Shown: positions 1-6,196 of the stretch, piece after piece
Layout: each line of letters begins with the position of its first letter
How positions within the stretch are numbered: position 1 is the first letter of the stretch
Origin: Microcaldota archaeon
GTDB taxonomy: Archaea > Micrarchaeota > Micrarchaeia > Micrarchaeales > Micrarchaeaceae
DNA: 34,674 nucleotides
Direction: 5' to 3'
Assembly: GCA_021816885.1 (NCBI GenBank)
Contig: JAKAWS010000012.1
Coordinates: 1 to 34,674 of the forward strand
The notes under the pieces: generated by a model
Told to the model about the DNA's origin: nothing
Seen by the model: the letters and a program-made list of their open reading frames with translations, nothing else
Databases searched by the model: none
Program-made: the position numbers and the translations under genes

Positions 1-425
1 ATGGTGCTGCTCGCTCCATTAAACTGCGCCACATACTGCGGTATCTCGTTGGTGGTGCATGTCGGTCCAACTGCAGAAACAAACAGGTTGCTGCCCGGTC
101 CATTCGGTCTTAGTATCTGGCAGCTTCCCGGACTCGCCTTTGGGGAAAACGTGTAGGGGTTGAAGAGGTTGAGGGAGAAGAACGCCACCAGGACTATCGC
201 GATGATAAGTATTGCCCATCCGTATGTCATCAGGTACTCCATCGCAGACTGCGACTTCTTATGAAACACTTTCCCGGAAGGTTCTTGATACTTTGTTGCA
301 AACTCAGATGATTTAAGGATTTGTTTCCGGTCGCGCCTTTTCCGGATGAATTTATTTATCTCTCTCTTGGAAATCCACGATGAAGCGTTGTTTGCTTCGT
401 TCCTGCGCTGTTGCATTGTCATCAT
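1..425 (-). CDS. Pilin-like class III signal-peptide protein, 3' end cut by window edge
   Basis: The first 141 codons are visible and the frame runs out of the window at base 1. A basic N-terminal stretch of about 58 residues precedes a class III (archaeal type IV pilin-like) signal, KKSQSAMEYLMTYGW, followed by one hydrophobic helix. After that comes the same constant segment seen in the genes at 550-1452 and 23555-24487, with two cysteines (GSCQILRPNG, GPTCTTNE), ending in IPQYVAQFNG, where the variable domain should begin. In-frame ATGs lie at 425, 422 and 416 and a TATA box sits 26 bp upstream, so a leaderless start at 425/422 is preferred. A GTG at 269 would give a short signal like those of the paralogues, but the 52 codons upstream are free of stops. 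Expected to be a membrane-anchored or pilus-assembled surface protein with a LamG-like domain outside the cell; that domain is not visible here. Confidence 0.8.
   Translation of the reverse strand, partial: MMTMQQRRNEANNASSWISKREINKFIRKRRDRKQILKSSEFATKYQEPSGKVFHKKSQSAMEYLMTYGWAILIIAIVLVAFFSLNLFNPYTFSPKASPGSCQILRPNGPGSNLFVSAVGPTCTTNEIPQYVAQFNGASST
31..251 (-). repeat. Constant pilin segment, repeat unit C (about 90% identical)
   Basis: Same 221-bp constant segment as at 1175-1395 and 23597-23817, in direct orientation to the former. I count roughly 19 mismatches against the 23597 copy, mostly at third codon positions, so it is an older member of the set. The encoded protein differs very little (for example YTFSPKA in place of YTFAPKA). 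Confidence 0.8.
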
Positions 426-444
426 GATACGATGGCAAACAATA

Positions 445-454
445 GTATAAAAAT
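445..454 (-). promoter_or_regulatory. TATA box for the truncated pilin-like gene
   Basis: On the minus strand this reads as an A/T-rich TATA element (TATTTTTATAC). Its centre is about 26 bp upstream of the tandem ATG codons at 425/422, which fits leaderless transcription of the pilin-like gene running to base 1. The rest of the 426-549 gap holds nothing else recognised. Confidence 0.5.
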
Positions 455-549
455 ATTGGCTTTGTCGAAATCTTCCGAGAGTGTATCAGAATACGTGGTG
501 TCAAAACGCAAACTGTACCGTGCGCGGCTACCGGCATACGCCATCAAAT

Positions 550-1452
550 TCAGGGTGTGCCGTAACCATTCTCCCAGTTGGAGGTGAAGACCACATTGAC
601 AGGAACGCCGTTGTTGCCGTTTCCAGAGTAGTCGTTCGAGTTCCCGTTCAGTGGCCACCAGCCTACGAGGTTCTGGAGATTTGTTGGCGCTCCGCCTATG
701 CCTTCGTTGCAGAGGACGGTTATTTCTGATTGAGATAAGGAGGTGTTGTACATTTGTATGTTTGCTATGTTACCATCAAATGGTATCATGCCTGTACCAC
801 CGTAATTCATACCCCCAATTACAAACCTGTATCCTAGCGATGAATTTATGGTATTGGAATAGAGTTCTGAGCCTAATTTATTACCATCCATATATTGAGT
901 CGAGGCCGTACCGTTATACGTGCCTGCTATGCAATGCCAATTTCCATTATCTGAATAGCCACTGCTATCAAGCCCCCATTGACTATCAATAAAAAGGCGC
1001 ACCGCAGTTGCTCCATCAGAAAAATCCAAACCTACTGCTTGGCTGGATCTTATTACTGTTCCTTGATTGCCCGGTACTTTCTTAACCCAGGCAATTATTG
1101 TTATTTCTTGTTCATTTGCAGGTAAGAAATAGGGAATATATATCGTGGAAGTATTCTGTCCGTCAAAACTTGTAACATACTGCGGTATCTGGTTGGTGGT
1201 GCATGTCGGTCCAACCGCAGAAACGAACAGGTTGCTGCCCGGCCCGTTCGGCCTTAGTATCTGACAACTTCCCGGACTCGCCTTCGGTGCGAATGTGTAT
1301 GGGTTGAAGAGGTTAAGTGAGAAGAACGCCACCAGCACAATTGCGATGATGAGTATCGCCCACCCGTATGTCATCAGGTACTCCATTGCCGACTGCGACT
1401 TCGATGTGCTTTTCGACGACTTTCTGTAATTGCCATCCCTTCTTTGTATCAT
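550..1452 (-). CDS. Pilin-like surface protein with variable LamG-like domain (copy A)
   Basis: 300 residues. Residues 1-19 are basic, then SQSAMEYLMTYGWAILIIAI forms a class III signal peptide and transmembrane helix (about 20-45). The constant segment with its cysteine pair runs to about residue 93. A LamG/concanavalin-like beta-sandwich region follows (about 95-250), with typical pieces such as ITIIAWVKK, NWHCIAGTYNG, a YMDGN turn and IANIQMYNTSLSQSE. The last ~50 residues are again constant: GGAPTNLQNLVGWWPLNG, then a DYSGNGNNG turn. Family knowledge: class III signals are cut by an EppA/PibD-type peptidase and the product is displayed outside the membrane; LamG folds often bind glycans. 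The ligand is unknown. The start ATG overlaps the stop of the upstream MBL RNase gene as ATGA, so translation is probably coupled. The core is visibly more A/T-rich than the constant ends. Confidence 0.85.
   Translation of the reverse strand: MIQRRDGNYRKSSKSTSKSQSAMEYLMTYGWAILIIAIVLVAFFSLNLFNPYTFAPKASPGSCQILRPNGPGSNLFVSAVGPTCTTNQIPQYVTSFDGQNTSTIYIPYFLPANEQEITIIAWVKKVPGNQGTVIRSSQAVGLDFSDGATAVRLFIDSQWGLDSSGYSDNGNWHCIAGTYNGTASTQYMDGNKLGSELYSNTINSSLGYRFVIGGMNYGGTGMIPFDGNIANIQMYNTSLSQSEITVLCNEGIGGAPTNLQNLVGWWPLNGNSNDYSGNGNNGVPVNVVFTSNWENGYGTP
1175..1395 (-). repeat. 221-bp constant pilin segment, repeat unit A
   Basis: By eye, the reverse complement of this stretch matches 23597-23817 with only 4 mismatches in 221, and three of those are synonymous. 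The two copies are in inverted orientation about 22 kb apart. A third, more diverged copy (about 90% identical) lies at 31-251 in the same orientation as this one. Similarity to copy B drops sharply outside the limits given. The tract encodes the signal peptide, the membrane helix and the cysteine-pair segment of the surface proteins. Confidence 0.85.
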
Positions 1453-2378
1453 GCAAATGTGCCTGCCACCAATCCATTTCTCTGCATTACTCTTGCAAGC
1501 TTCTCTTTTCCTCTGCCGTATGTGAGCACGCGTTTTGCCCCGGATGCGTTTATGTAATCCATACTCTGTTTCACATCCGCATGGTCGCTTATGCAGAATT
1601 GAGCATCAGTATAAAACCTGAATATCTTCGAAAAACCTGTCGCGACTGCAGTATAGACTTTCTTCTCGTGTACCCTTGAGAGCTGCAACGGTATTCGCCT
1701 CATTGACGCGTTGTCGGTTATCCCTACGAAATTTCCTTTTAGCGATTCTTCGCATTCTTCTGGGTTGTCATACATCGACGTGTACTCAAGGTTTACCCCA
1801 TATTCTTTGTAAACTTTTGATATCTCGCTTATCTTTTTATTTACTACAGGGACTACGCCGATCTCGTTCAGTATCTTTATTATCTCTTGAGCCTTCCCCA
1901 TCACATATGCCCCGAACAGTATTATCCCTTTATCCAGAGTGAACTCCACCCATTTTTGCATCTCCTGCTCGGCATCTTCCCTTTGATCGAACGATACGTC
2001 AATGTATGGATATGTGGAATCCATTATTATTGTCTCGGCTTCTTCTATCTCTATCTTCGGCGCAGACCTTGACTTATCCATCTGGAAATCACCCGTGTAT
2101 ACGACCTTTCCTCCATCTTCCTCGATGACGAGCTGTTTGGCGCCGAGCATATGACCTGAATCAATCATACGTATGCCTTTTTGGATGCGCGCTCTCCTCT
2201 CTTCTGTCTCTATATTATACGCTGCTTTCAGCAGGCTCGCGGTCTCATCGCTCAGAAGTATAGACTGGGACGATTTTGCGGCACCGATGTGGTCTGAATG
2301 GGCATGCGAGACAAAGTCCATGTTGGCTCCCTGCTCTTTCCTATCAAGAGATATACTATACCCCATACGCTCCAACAC
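1449..2378 (-). CDS. MBL-fold RNase-like protein (COG1236, CPSF/Ysh1-related)
   Basis: 309 residues. The metallo-beta-lactamase signature SHAHSDH (H25, H27, D29, H30) is followed by SGHMLGAKQL, VVYTGDFQMDKS and TIIMDSTYPY, the order expected of the COG1236 group of mRNA 3'-end cleavage-factor-like nucleases. It is much shorter than FttA at 27008-28999 and lacks KH domains. Probable zinc-dependent RNA nuclease in the cytoplasm; the true substrate is unknown. The start is a GTG at 2376-2378; the frame stays open only about ten codons further upstream with no ATG, and the TATA at 2409-2419 puts transcription start near 2388. Its stop overlaps the ATG of a surface-protein gene, an odd functional pairing. 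Confidence 0.8.
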   Translation of the reverse strand: MLERMGYSISLDRKEQGANMDFVSHAHSDHIGAAKSSQSILLSDETASLLKAAYNIETEERRARIQKGIRMIDSGHMLGAKQLVIEEDGGKVVYTGDFQMDKSRSAPKIEIEEAETIIMDSTYPYIDVSFDQREDAEQEMQKWVEFTLDKGIILFGAYVMGKAQEIIKILNEIGVVPVVNKKISEISKVYKEYGVNLEYTSMYDNPEECEESLKGNFVGITDNASMRRIPLQLSRVHEKKVYTAVATGFSKIFRFYTDAQFCISDHADVKQSMDYINASGAKRVLTYGRGKEKLARVMQRNGLVAGTFA

Positions 2379-2408
2379 TGACTCGCCGCCGTACCTGTAC
2401 TGCCAGAA

Positions 2409-2419
2409 TTAATAAAGTT
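2409..2419 (-). promoter_or_regulatory. TATA box for the MBL RNase / LamG operon
   Basis: The minus strand reads AACTTTATTAATT. A start of transcription about 26 bp downstream would be near 2388, ten bases before the GTG start at 2378. The 104-bp gap 2379-2482 holds this and the divergent thioredoxin reductase promoter. Confidence 0.45.
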
Positions 2420-2448
2420 TATGTTATTGTCGCGGTTACGGAAAAAGG

Positions 2449-2456
2449 TTTATATG
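2449..2456 (+). promoter_or_regulatory. TATA box for thioredoxin reductase
   Basis: GGTTTATATGAT with its centre 27-30 bp upstream of the ATG at 2483. This supports a leaderless transcript starting at or just before the ATG, and argues against longer in-frame starts further upstream. Confidence 0.55.
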
Positions 2457-2482
2457 ATAGGTGCGTAAATTGTCTGATTCGT

Positions 2483-3406
2483 ATGGCTGAGAATGTTATA
2501 ATAATAGGTTCCGGGCCCGCAGGGCTAAGCGCAGCCGTGTATACCGCAAGGGAAGGATTTAGCCCTCTCGTCATATCTGGCACTGTCGAAGGCGGCCAAC
2601 TCCTTCTTACCACCAATGTCGAGAATTATCCCGGTTTTCCGGATGGGATTGACGGCCCCGAACTCATAGATATGATGAGAAAACAGGCTGAACGGCAAGG
2701 CGCGCGCTTTGTGCACGAAAATGCCACCGATTTGGACCTCATGGCAAGGCCTTTTAGGGTTTCTGCCGGTGGGAAAACATATGAAACTGAAACTCTGATA
2801 ATCGCCACCGGAGCGGACTCAGTGTGGTTGGGGATAGAATCAGAGAAGAAATTTATTGGGAAAGGGATGAGCAGCTGCGCTACTTGCGATGGTCCATTCT
2901 TTAAAGCGAAAGATGTTGCGGTTGTGGGCGGCGGCGACACTGCAATGGAAGATTCCCTCTTCCTTACAAAATTCGCTAACTCAGTAACTATAATTCATCG
3001 GCGTTCCGAATTCCGGGCGAGCAAAATAATGCAGGATAGAGTCCTGTCAAACTCTAAGATAAAGGTCATATGGGATTCCGCTGTCGAGGAGCTCCTTGGC
3101 GACACAAAAGTAGGTGGAGTCAGAATAAAAGACCTTAAAACCGGAAATTTGCGGGAGTTAAAAATCGATGGGCTCTTTGTCGCCATAGGACATAAACCGA
3201 ACACGGATTTCCTTAAAGGCAAAATCAAACTTGACGATAAAGGATATGTAGTTGTAAAAAATATTGTGGAAACAGACATTGAAGGGGTGTTTATCGGGGG
3301 AGATGTTGCAGACCCTTTATACCGGCAGGCAGTCACTGCAGCCGGCACCGGCACTATGTGCGCGCTTAGGGTAAGAGAATACCTTCAGAATAAAAAGCCC
3401 GGCTAA
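2483..3406 (+). CDS. trxB: Thioredoxin reductase
   Basis: 307 residues, the usual length of low-molecular-weight thioredoxin reductases. The FAD dinucleotide motif IIIGSGPAGLSAA lies at 6-18, the redox-active pair is CATC (C132, C135), the second nucleotide motif is VVGGGDTAME, and HRRSEFR (172-178) is the NADPH-type signature. GVFIGGDVAD near the C-terminus is the second FAD motif. It passes electrons from NADPH to thioredoxin or a glutaredoxin-like partner in the cytoplasm; no thioredoxin gene is present in the window. The frame stays open far upstream, but the TATA position and family N-terminus both point to ATG 2483. It converges with the polymerase gene on the other strand, their ends overlapping by 4 bp. 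Confidence 0.93.
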   Translation: MAENVIIIGSGPAGLSAAVYTAREGFSPLVISGTVEGGQLLLTTNVENYPGFPDGIDGPELIDMMRKQAERQGARFVHENATDLDLMARPFRVSAGGKTYETETLIIATGADSVWLGIESEKKFIGKGMSSCATCDGPFFKAKDVAVVGGGDTAMEDSLFLTKFANSVTIIHRRSEFRASKIMQDRVLSNSKIKVIWDSAVEELLGDTKVGGVRIKDLKTGNLRELKIDGLFVAIGHKPNTDFLKGKIKLDDKGYVVVKNIVETDIEGVFIGGDVADPLYRQAVTAAGTGTMCALRVREYLQNKKPG

Positions 3407-4449
3407 AAAAGCCCTTTCTGCCCGGCTGCGTTAGTAAGTGAATATACGCGCACTCCTACCTTCCTGACAGGCTTCTCTGTTATGAGGCCGGCAATCAGCT
3501 CCTTCGACTTTCTGCTTAGCATTTCCTTCGATGCTGTGTAGTTCTTTAGCTTTGCGCTCTTTATCTTCTCGCTGAAATCCTGATACCTTACCTTTGCCGA
3601 TACTCCCTTGAACATCATGCCTCTTTTCTCCACCTCTAATATCGTCAGCCCGACCAGCTTCTCCATCGCAGCATCTATCGATTCCTTATCTGCTCCATGC
3701 GTCAGCGTAGTCTCTCTCCCTATTGAAAGGACCTGCTCGCTCTCTTGCACTCCTGATTCGTCTGCGCCTCTCGCTACGTTATATACGAATGTCCCTAATG
3801 AGCCCATCTTTTCTATAAGCAACATAGGGCTCTTACTTGTTATCTCGCCAATTTTGGTTATACCTATTCCCTCAAGTTGCGCAGCTGCCTTCGGCCCGAT
3901 TCCCGGTATCTTTGAGACCTCTTTGTCCTTAATGAACTCCTTTATCTCATCTAAAGGCACCGCTTCCAGCCCATCCGGCTTCGCCTCGTCACATACCATC
4001 TTAGAGTATATCTTTGAAGATGATATACCTATTGTGCATGGCAGTCCTATCTCTTCCTTTATCCTTTCCTTTATCTTCTGCCCCTCTTTTAGCGCTGCCT
4101 CTATACTCATATCACCGAGTGCAACGGCCCATTCGTCTATGCTCATCGCCTCCATCGGCAGAGAAAAATCCCTAAGTAGTTCAATTATTCTCTTGGATAT
4201 GCTCTCGTAATATTCATCGTCTGATTCTACGTATATTAGCTCCTTGCAAAGTGACATCGCCTTTGCCACTGACATCCCACTCCTAACTCCGAACTCCCTC
4301 GCCACATAGTTCGAGGTCTGGACCACCCCAAAACCTTTTTGGCTTTCTGGTGATGTGCCAACCACAAATGGTTTGCCCTTAAGTTCAGGTCGCCTGTGCT
4401 CTTCGCACGCCGCAAAGAAGTAATCCATATCTATGAGCATGAACAGCAT
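3403..4449 (-). CDS. dinB: Y-family DNA polymerase IV (Dpo4-like)
   Basis: 348 residues from ATG 4449. Catalytic D7 (LIDMDYFF), D105 and E106 (SIDEWAVA) fall at exactly the numbers known for Sulfolobus Dpo4, which supports this start over an in-frame start 21 codons earlier inside the FEN1 gene; GAGGATAAG just upstream is a plausible ribosome site. The steric-gate position 12 is Phe where Dpo4 has Tyr. A helix-hairpin-helix (IPGIGPKAAAQLEGIG) and little-finger domain follow. It copies past damaged bases with low fidelity. The protein ends in AAGQKGLF, a possible sliding-clamp contact. It lies 10 bp behind FEN1 and is presumably cotranscribed with it. Confidence 0.92.
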   Translation of the reverse strand: MLFMLIDMDYFFAACEEHRRPELKGKPFVVGTSPESQKGFGVVQTSNYVAREFGVRSGMSVAKAMSLCKELIYVESDDEYYESISKRIIELLRDFSLPMEAMSIDEWAVALGDMSIEAALKEGQKIKERIKEEIGLPCTIGISSSKIYSKMVCDEAKPDGLEAVPLDEIKEFIKDKEVSKIPGIGPKAAAQLEGIGITKIGEITSKSPMLLIEKMGSLGTFVYNVARGADESGVQESEQVLSIGRETTLTHGADKESIDAAMEKLVGLTILEVEKRGMMFKGVSAKVRYQDFSEKIKSAKLKNYTASKEMLSRKSKELIAGLITEKPVRKVGVRVYSLTNAAGQKGLF

Positions 4450-4459
4450 CTTATCCTCT

Positions 4460-5509
4460 TCACATCCAAGATTCGATGCCTTTCTGTCTCTTTGATGAAC
4501 TTCTCTTCTCAAGGCGCTCTACAAACTTGGTTATCCTTTCCTTCCCAAAATCGTGCTTGTCGCACATGAACTTGAGCAGTCCTGCCCTGTCTGATGTGCC
4601 TCCAAACATCCTTTCCATCTCCGCCTCTTTTATTGTCTTGGCTTCCGGATTTGTGAAAAGCTCTTCGACCTCCCTAGGATCGGATCCAAACTGCGCATTG
4701 TGCTTTTCCTCCAGGAATCGTTCCAGATCACCAATCGAACTTACTTCCTTCACTATCTTCAGCGCCGTCTTCGGCCCTATCCCTTTTATCCCTGTGTTGA
4801 AGTCTGTTCCTAGCATCATCCCTATCCAGATAAGCCTTTTTTGGTCTATGCCCAGACTGTCAAGCGTCTCTTTAAGGTCTACCCTCTCTGTCGATACCTC
4901 TACATAGATATTCTTCTTCGGCAGTTTCCTTCTGCCGGAAAGGGTAAGATTTCGTATCACTATCTTTGATCCGAATAAGAGTGTGTCGTAGTCCTGGCTC
5001 GCCGCTGCGTATACTACTCCATCCCTGCACATCACGCTTGCCTGTGCCTCACCCTCACCTGGAGCGGATATATGCGGAATGCCCATCAGGTCCAAAAGCT
5101 CCTTTGCGCTTTCCACTGTTCTCTTGTCCACTCTTGCGCTCTGCTCTGCATAGCTTCTCGCCTCCTCTATCCTTCCCTCGCTCTTCGCTCTCTGCCATTC
5201 CTGATATGCTTCCTCTCTCCTCTTTATGCGGGCGTTTATGGTCCTTTCTTTGAGCTTTGATGGTATACCGTCGAATATGTATATTGGCTCTATCCCGTTC
5301 TCCATCATCTCTATCGTACGATAGAATATGCCTGAAAGATGGCTGGTCACTTCCCCGTGCGAGTCGTGGAGAGGAGTGCCGTCCGGCTGCCTTACTATCG
5401 AGATAAACTGGTAAAGAACATTGAAAGCGTCTATCGCTATCCTCTTCCCGTTGAGTTCCTTTATGCTTATCTTGTTGCGGATTGCAAGTTTGCTCAGGTC
5501 TACGGCCAT
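4460..5509 (-). CDS. fen: Flap endonuclease 1
   Basis: 349 residues, normal for archaeal FEN1. The acidic active site is complete: D27 (IAIDAFN), D80 (YIFDG), E152 and E154 (GEGEAQ), D173 and D175 (SQDYDT) and D236 (GTDFN), followed by the helix-hairpin-helix IKGIGPKTALK. It removes 5' flaps during Okazaki fragment maturation and base excision repair. The last eight residues, QKGIESWM (342-349), fit a PCNA-interacting peptide (Q-x-x-I-x-x-W-M) in which the usual paired aromatics are Trp-Met. It lies between the MBF1 gene (7-bp gap upstream) and the Y-family polymerase (10 bp downstream), making a replication/repair operon. Confidence 0.95.
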   Translation of the reverse strand: MAVDLSKLAIRNKISIKELNGKRIAIDAFNVLYQFISIVRQPDGTPLHDSHGEVTSHLSGIFYRTIEMMENGIEPIYIFDGIPSKLKERTINARIKRREEAYQEWQRAKSEGRIEEARSYAEQSARVDKRTVESAKELLDLMGIPHISAPGEGEAQASVMCRDGVVYAAASQDYDTLLFGSKIVIRNLTLSGRRKLPKKNIYVEVSTERVDLKETLDSLGIDQKRLIWIGMMLGTDFNTGIKGIGPKTALKIVKEVSSIGDLERFLEEKHNAQFGSDPREVEELFTNPEAKTIKEAEMERMFGGTSDRAGLLKFMCDKHDFGKERITKFVERLEKRSSSKRQKGIESWM

Positions 5510-5516
5510 TAGACCA

Positions 5517-5894
5517 CTACTCTTCCTCTTTCAGCCCTATGTTGAGAGCGCGCTCGAGTTTCCTTACAAGAGCGTCCGGCGGGGTCGTCTTCTGGCTCTC
5601 GACCCTTGCCAAGAAATGCTCCTTCTCGTTGAGCATCTCAGCCAGTACTTTAACAGGAATCTTCTGAGCTTCCCTTGCCTTCCTTATCCGCTGTCCGTAA
5701 TCAGCGACAAGTTCCCGTTCCTCCTTGGCGGACTGCTTTCCTTCTGCGGTTTTCTGTTCTTGCTGGAATGGATTCTCCTTATACACTATCCTTTTTCCCG
5801 CAGAGCACTTTGCGCATACCCTGAGTTCTGCTCCTTCTAGGCTGACCACATGCACTGTTCCCATGTCTCTCCCACATAGTTCACACTCCTCCAT
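5517..5894 (-). CDS. Multiprotein bridging factor 1 (aMBF1)
   Basis: 125 residues from ATG 5894, chosen because GGTGAG lies 7 bp upstream and the family begins with a ECELCG-type zinc finger; an in-frame start at 5915 would add seven residues. A small zinc ribbon (CELCG ... CAKC) is followed by a lysine/glutamate-rich linker and a Xre-type helix-turn-helix (YGQRIRKAREAQKIPVKVLA to the C-terminus). Archaeal MBF1 is known mainly as a ribosome/translation-associated protein and has been proposed as a transcription coactivator. Encoded between the small membrane protein and FEN1. Confidence 0.9.
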   Translation of the reverse strand: MEECELCGRDMGTVHVVSLEGAELRVCAKCSAGKRIVYKENPFQQEQKTAEGKQSAKEERELVADYGQRIRKAREAQKIPVKVLAEMLNEKEHFLARVESQKTTPPDALVRKLERALNIGLKEEE

Positions 5895-5921
5895 ATGCCA
5901 CTCACCTTTATACAACTGCGC

Positions 5922-6104
5922 TCACTTTGAAAGTTTGTAGTCTACAAACAGCCATACCAAATCAGCGACGAGTATTATGACTCCAAGCGCAAACCACAAA
6001 GCAACGAAATAGCTTGTGGCTATCCAGTACAGGTCCGCAAACAGTATGATTATACCCATCAGCATTGCTACTGCATTAAGACCGGATTTTTTTGATCCCT
6101 TCAT
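5922..6104 (-). CDS. Small two-helix membrane protein
   Basis: 60 residues, not recognised. A basic start (MKGSKKSG) is followed by two hydrophobic helices (about 8-28 and 33-54) with acidic residues at their cores or edges (ILFADLYW, ILVADLVW). The two halves look like a short internal repeat. GGTG lies six bases before ATG 6104. It is the first gene of the operon with MBF1, FEN1 and the polymerase, starting under the palindromic TATA at 6135-6142. No function can be assigned. Confidence 0.65.
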   Translation of the reverse strand: MKGSKKSGLNAVAMLMGIIILFADLYWIATSYFVALWFALGVIILVADLVWLFVDYKLSK

Positions 6105-6134
6105 TCAAACACCTTTTTATTATGCCACTAAAAG

Positions 6135-6142
6135 TTTATAAA
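6135..6142. promoter_or_regulatory. Palindromic TATA box shared by divergent genes
   Basis: TTTATAAA is a perfect 8-bp palindrome in the 88-bp gap between divergent genes. Counting 26 bp either way puts transcription starts near 6165 (plus) and 6112 (minus). The first is next to ATG 6167 of a nine-codon mini-ORF leading into the M50 protease; the second is 8 bases before ATG 6104 of the small membrane protein. No other good TATA is visible for either direction. Confidence 0.5.
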
Positions 6143-6166
6143 TGCGCTTGGGATAAATGATAGTCG

Positions 6167-6196
6167 ATGAGAGTTAGACTCCGGTTCGTTCTATGA
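6167..6196 (+). other. Possible nine-codon leader ORF coupled to the M50 protease
   Basis: ATG at 6167 opens the peptide MRVRLRFVL and its TGA overlaps the ATG of the protease gene as ATGA (6193-6196). The predicted transcription start falls at or just before this ATG, so the mini-ORF could be the leaderless entry point, with the protease reached by reinitiation. Alternatively it is chance and the protease has a ~28-base leader. Confidence 0.3.

Noticed and set aside
3395-3430. Hairpin terminator between trxB and the polymerase
   Set aside because: The GCCCGGCT words there are in direct, not inverted, orientation and lie within the coding ends.
3608-4210. 200-codon plus-strand frame opposite the Y-family polymerase
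   Set aside because: The polymerase has all catalytic residues at the expected positions; the opposite frame is low-complexity Ser/Ile/Leu.
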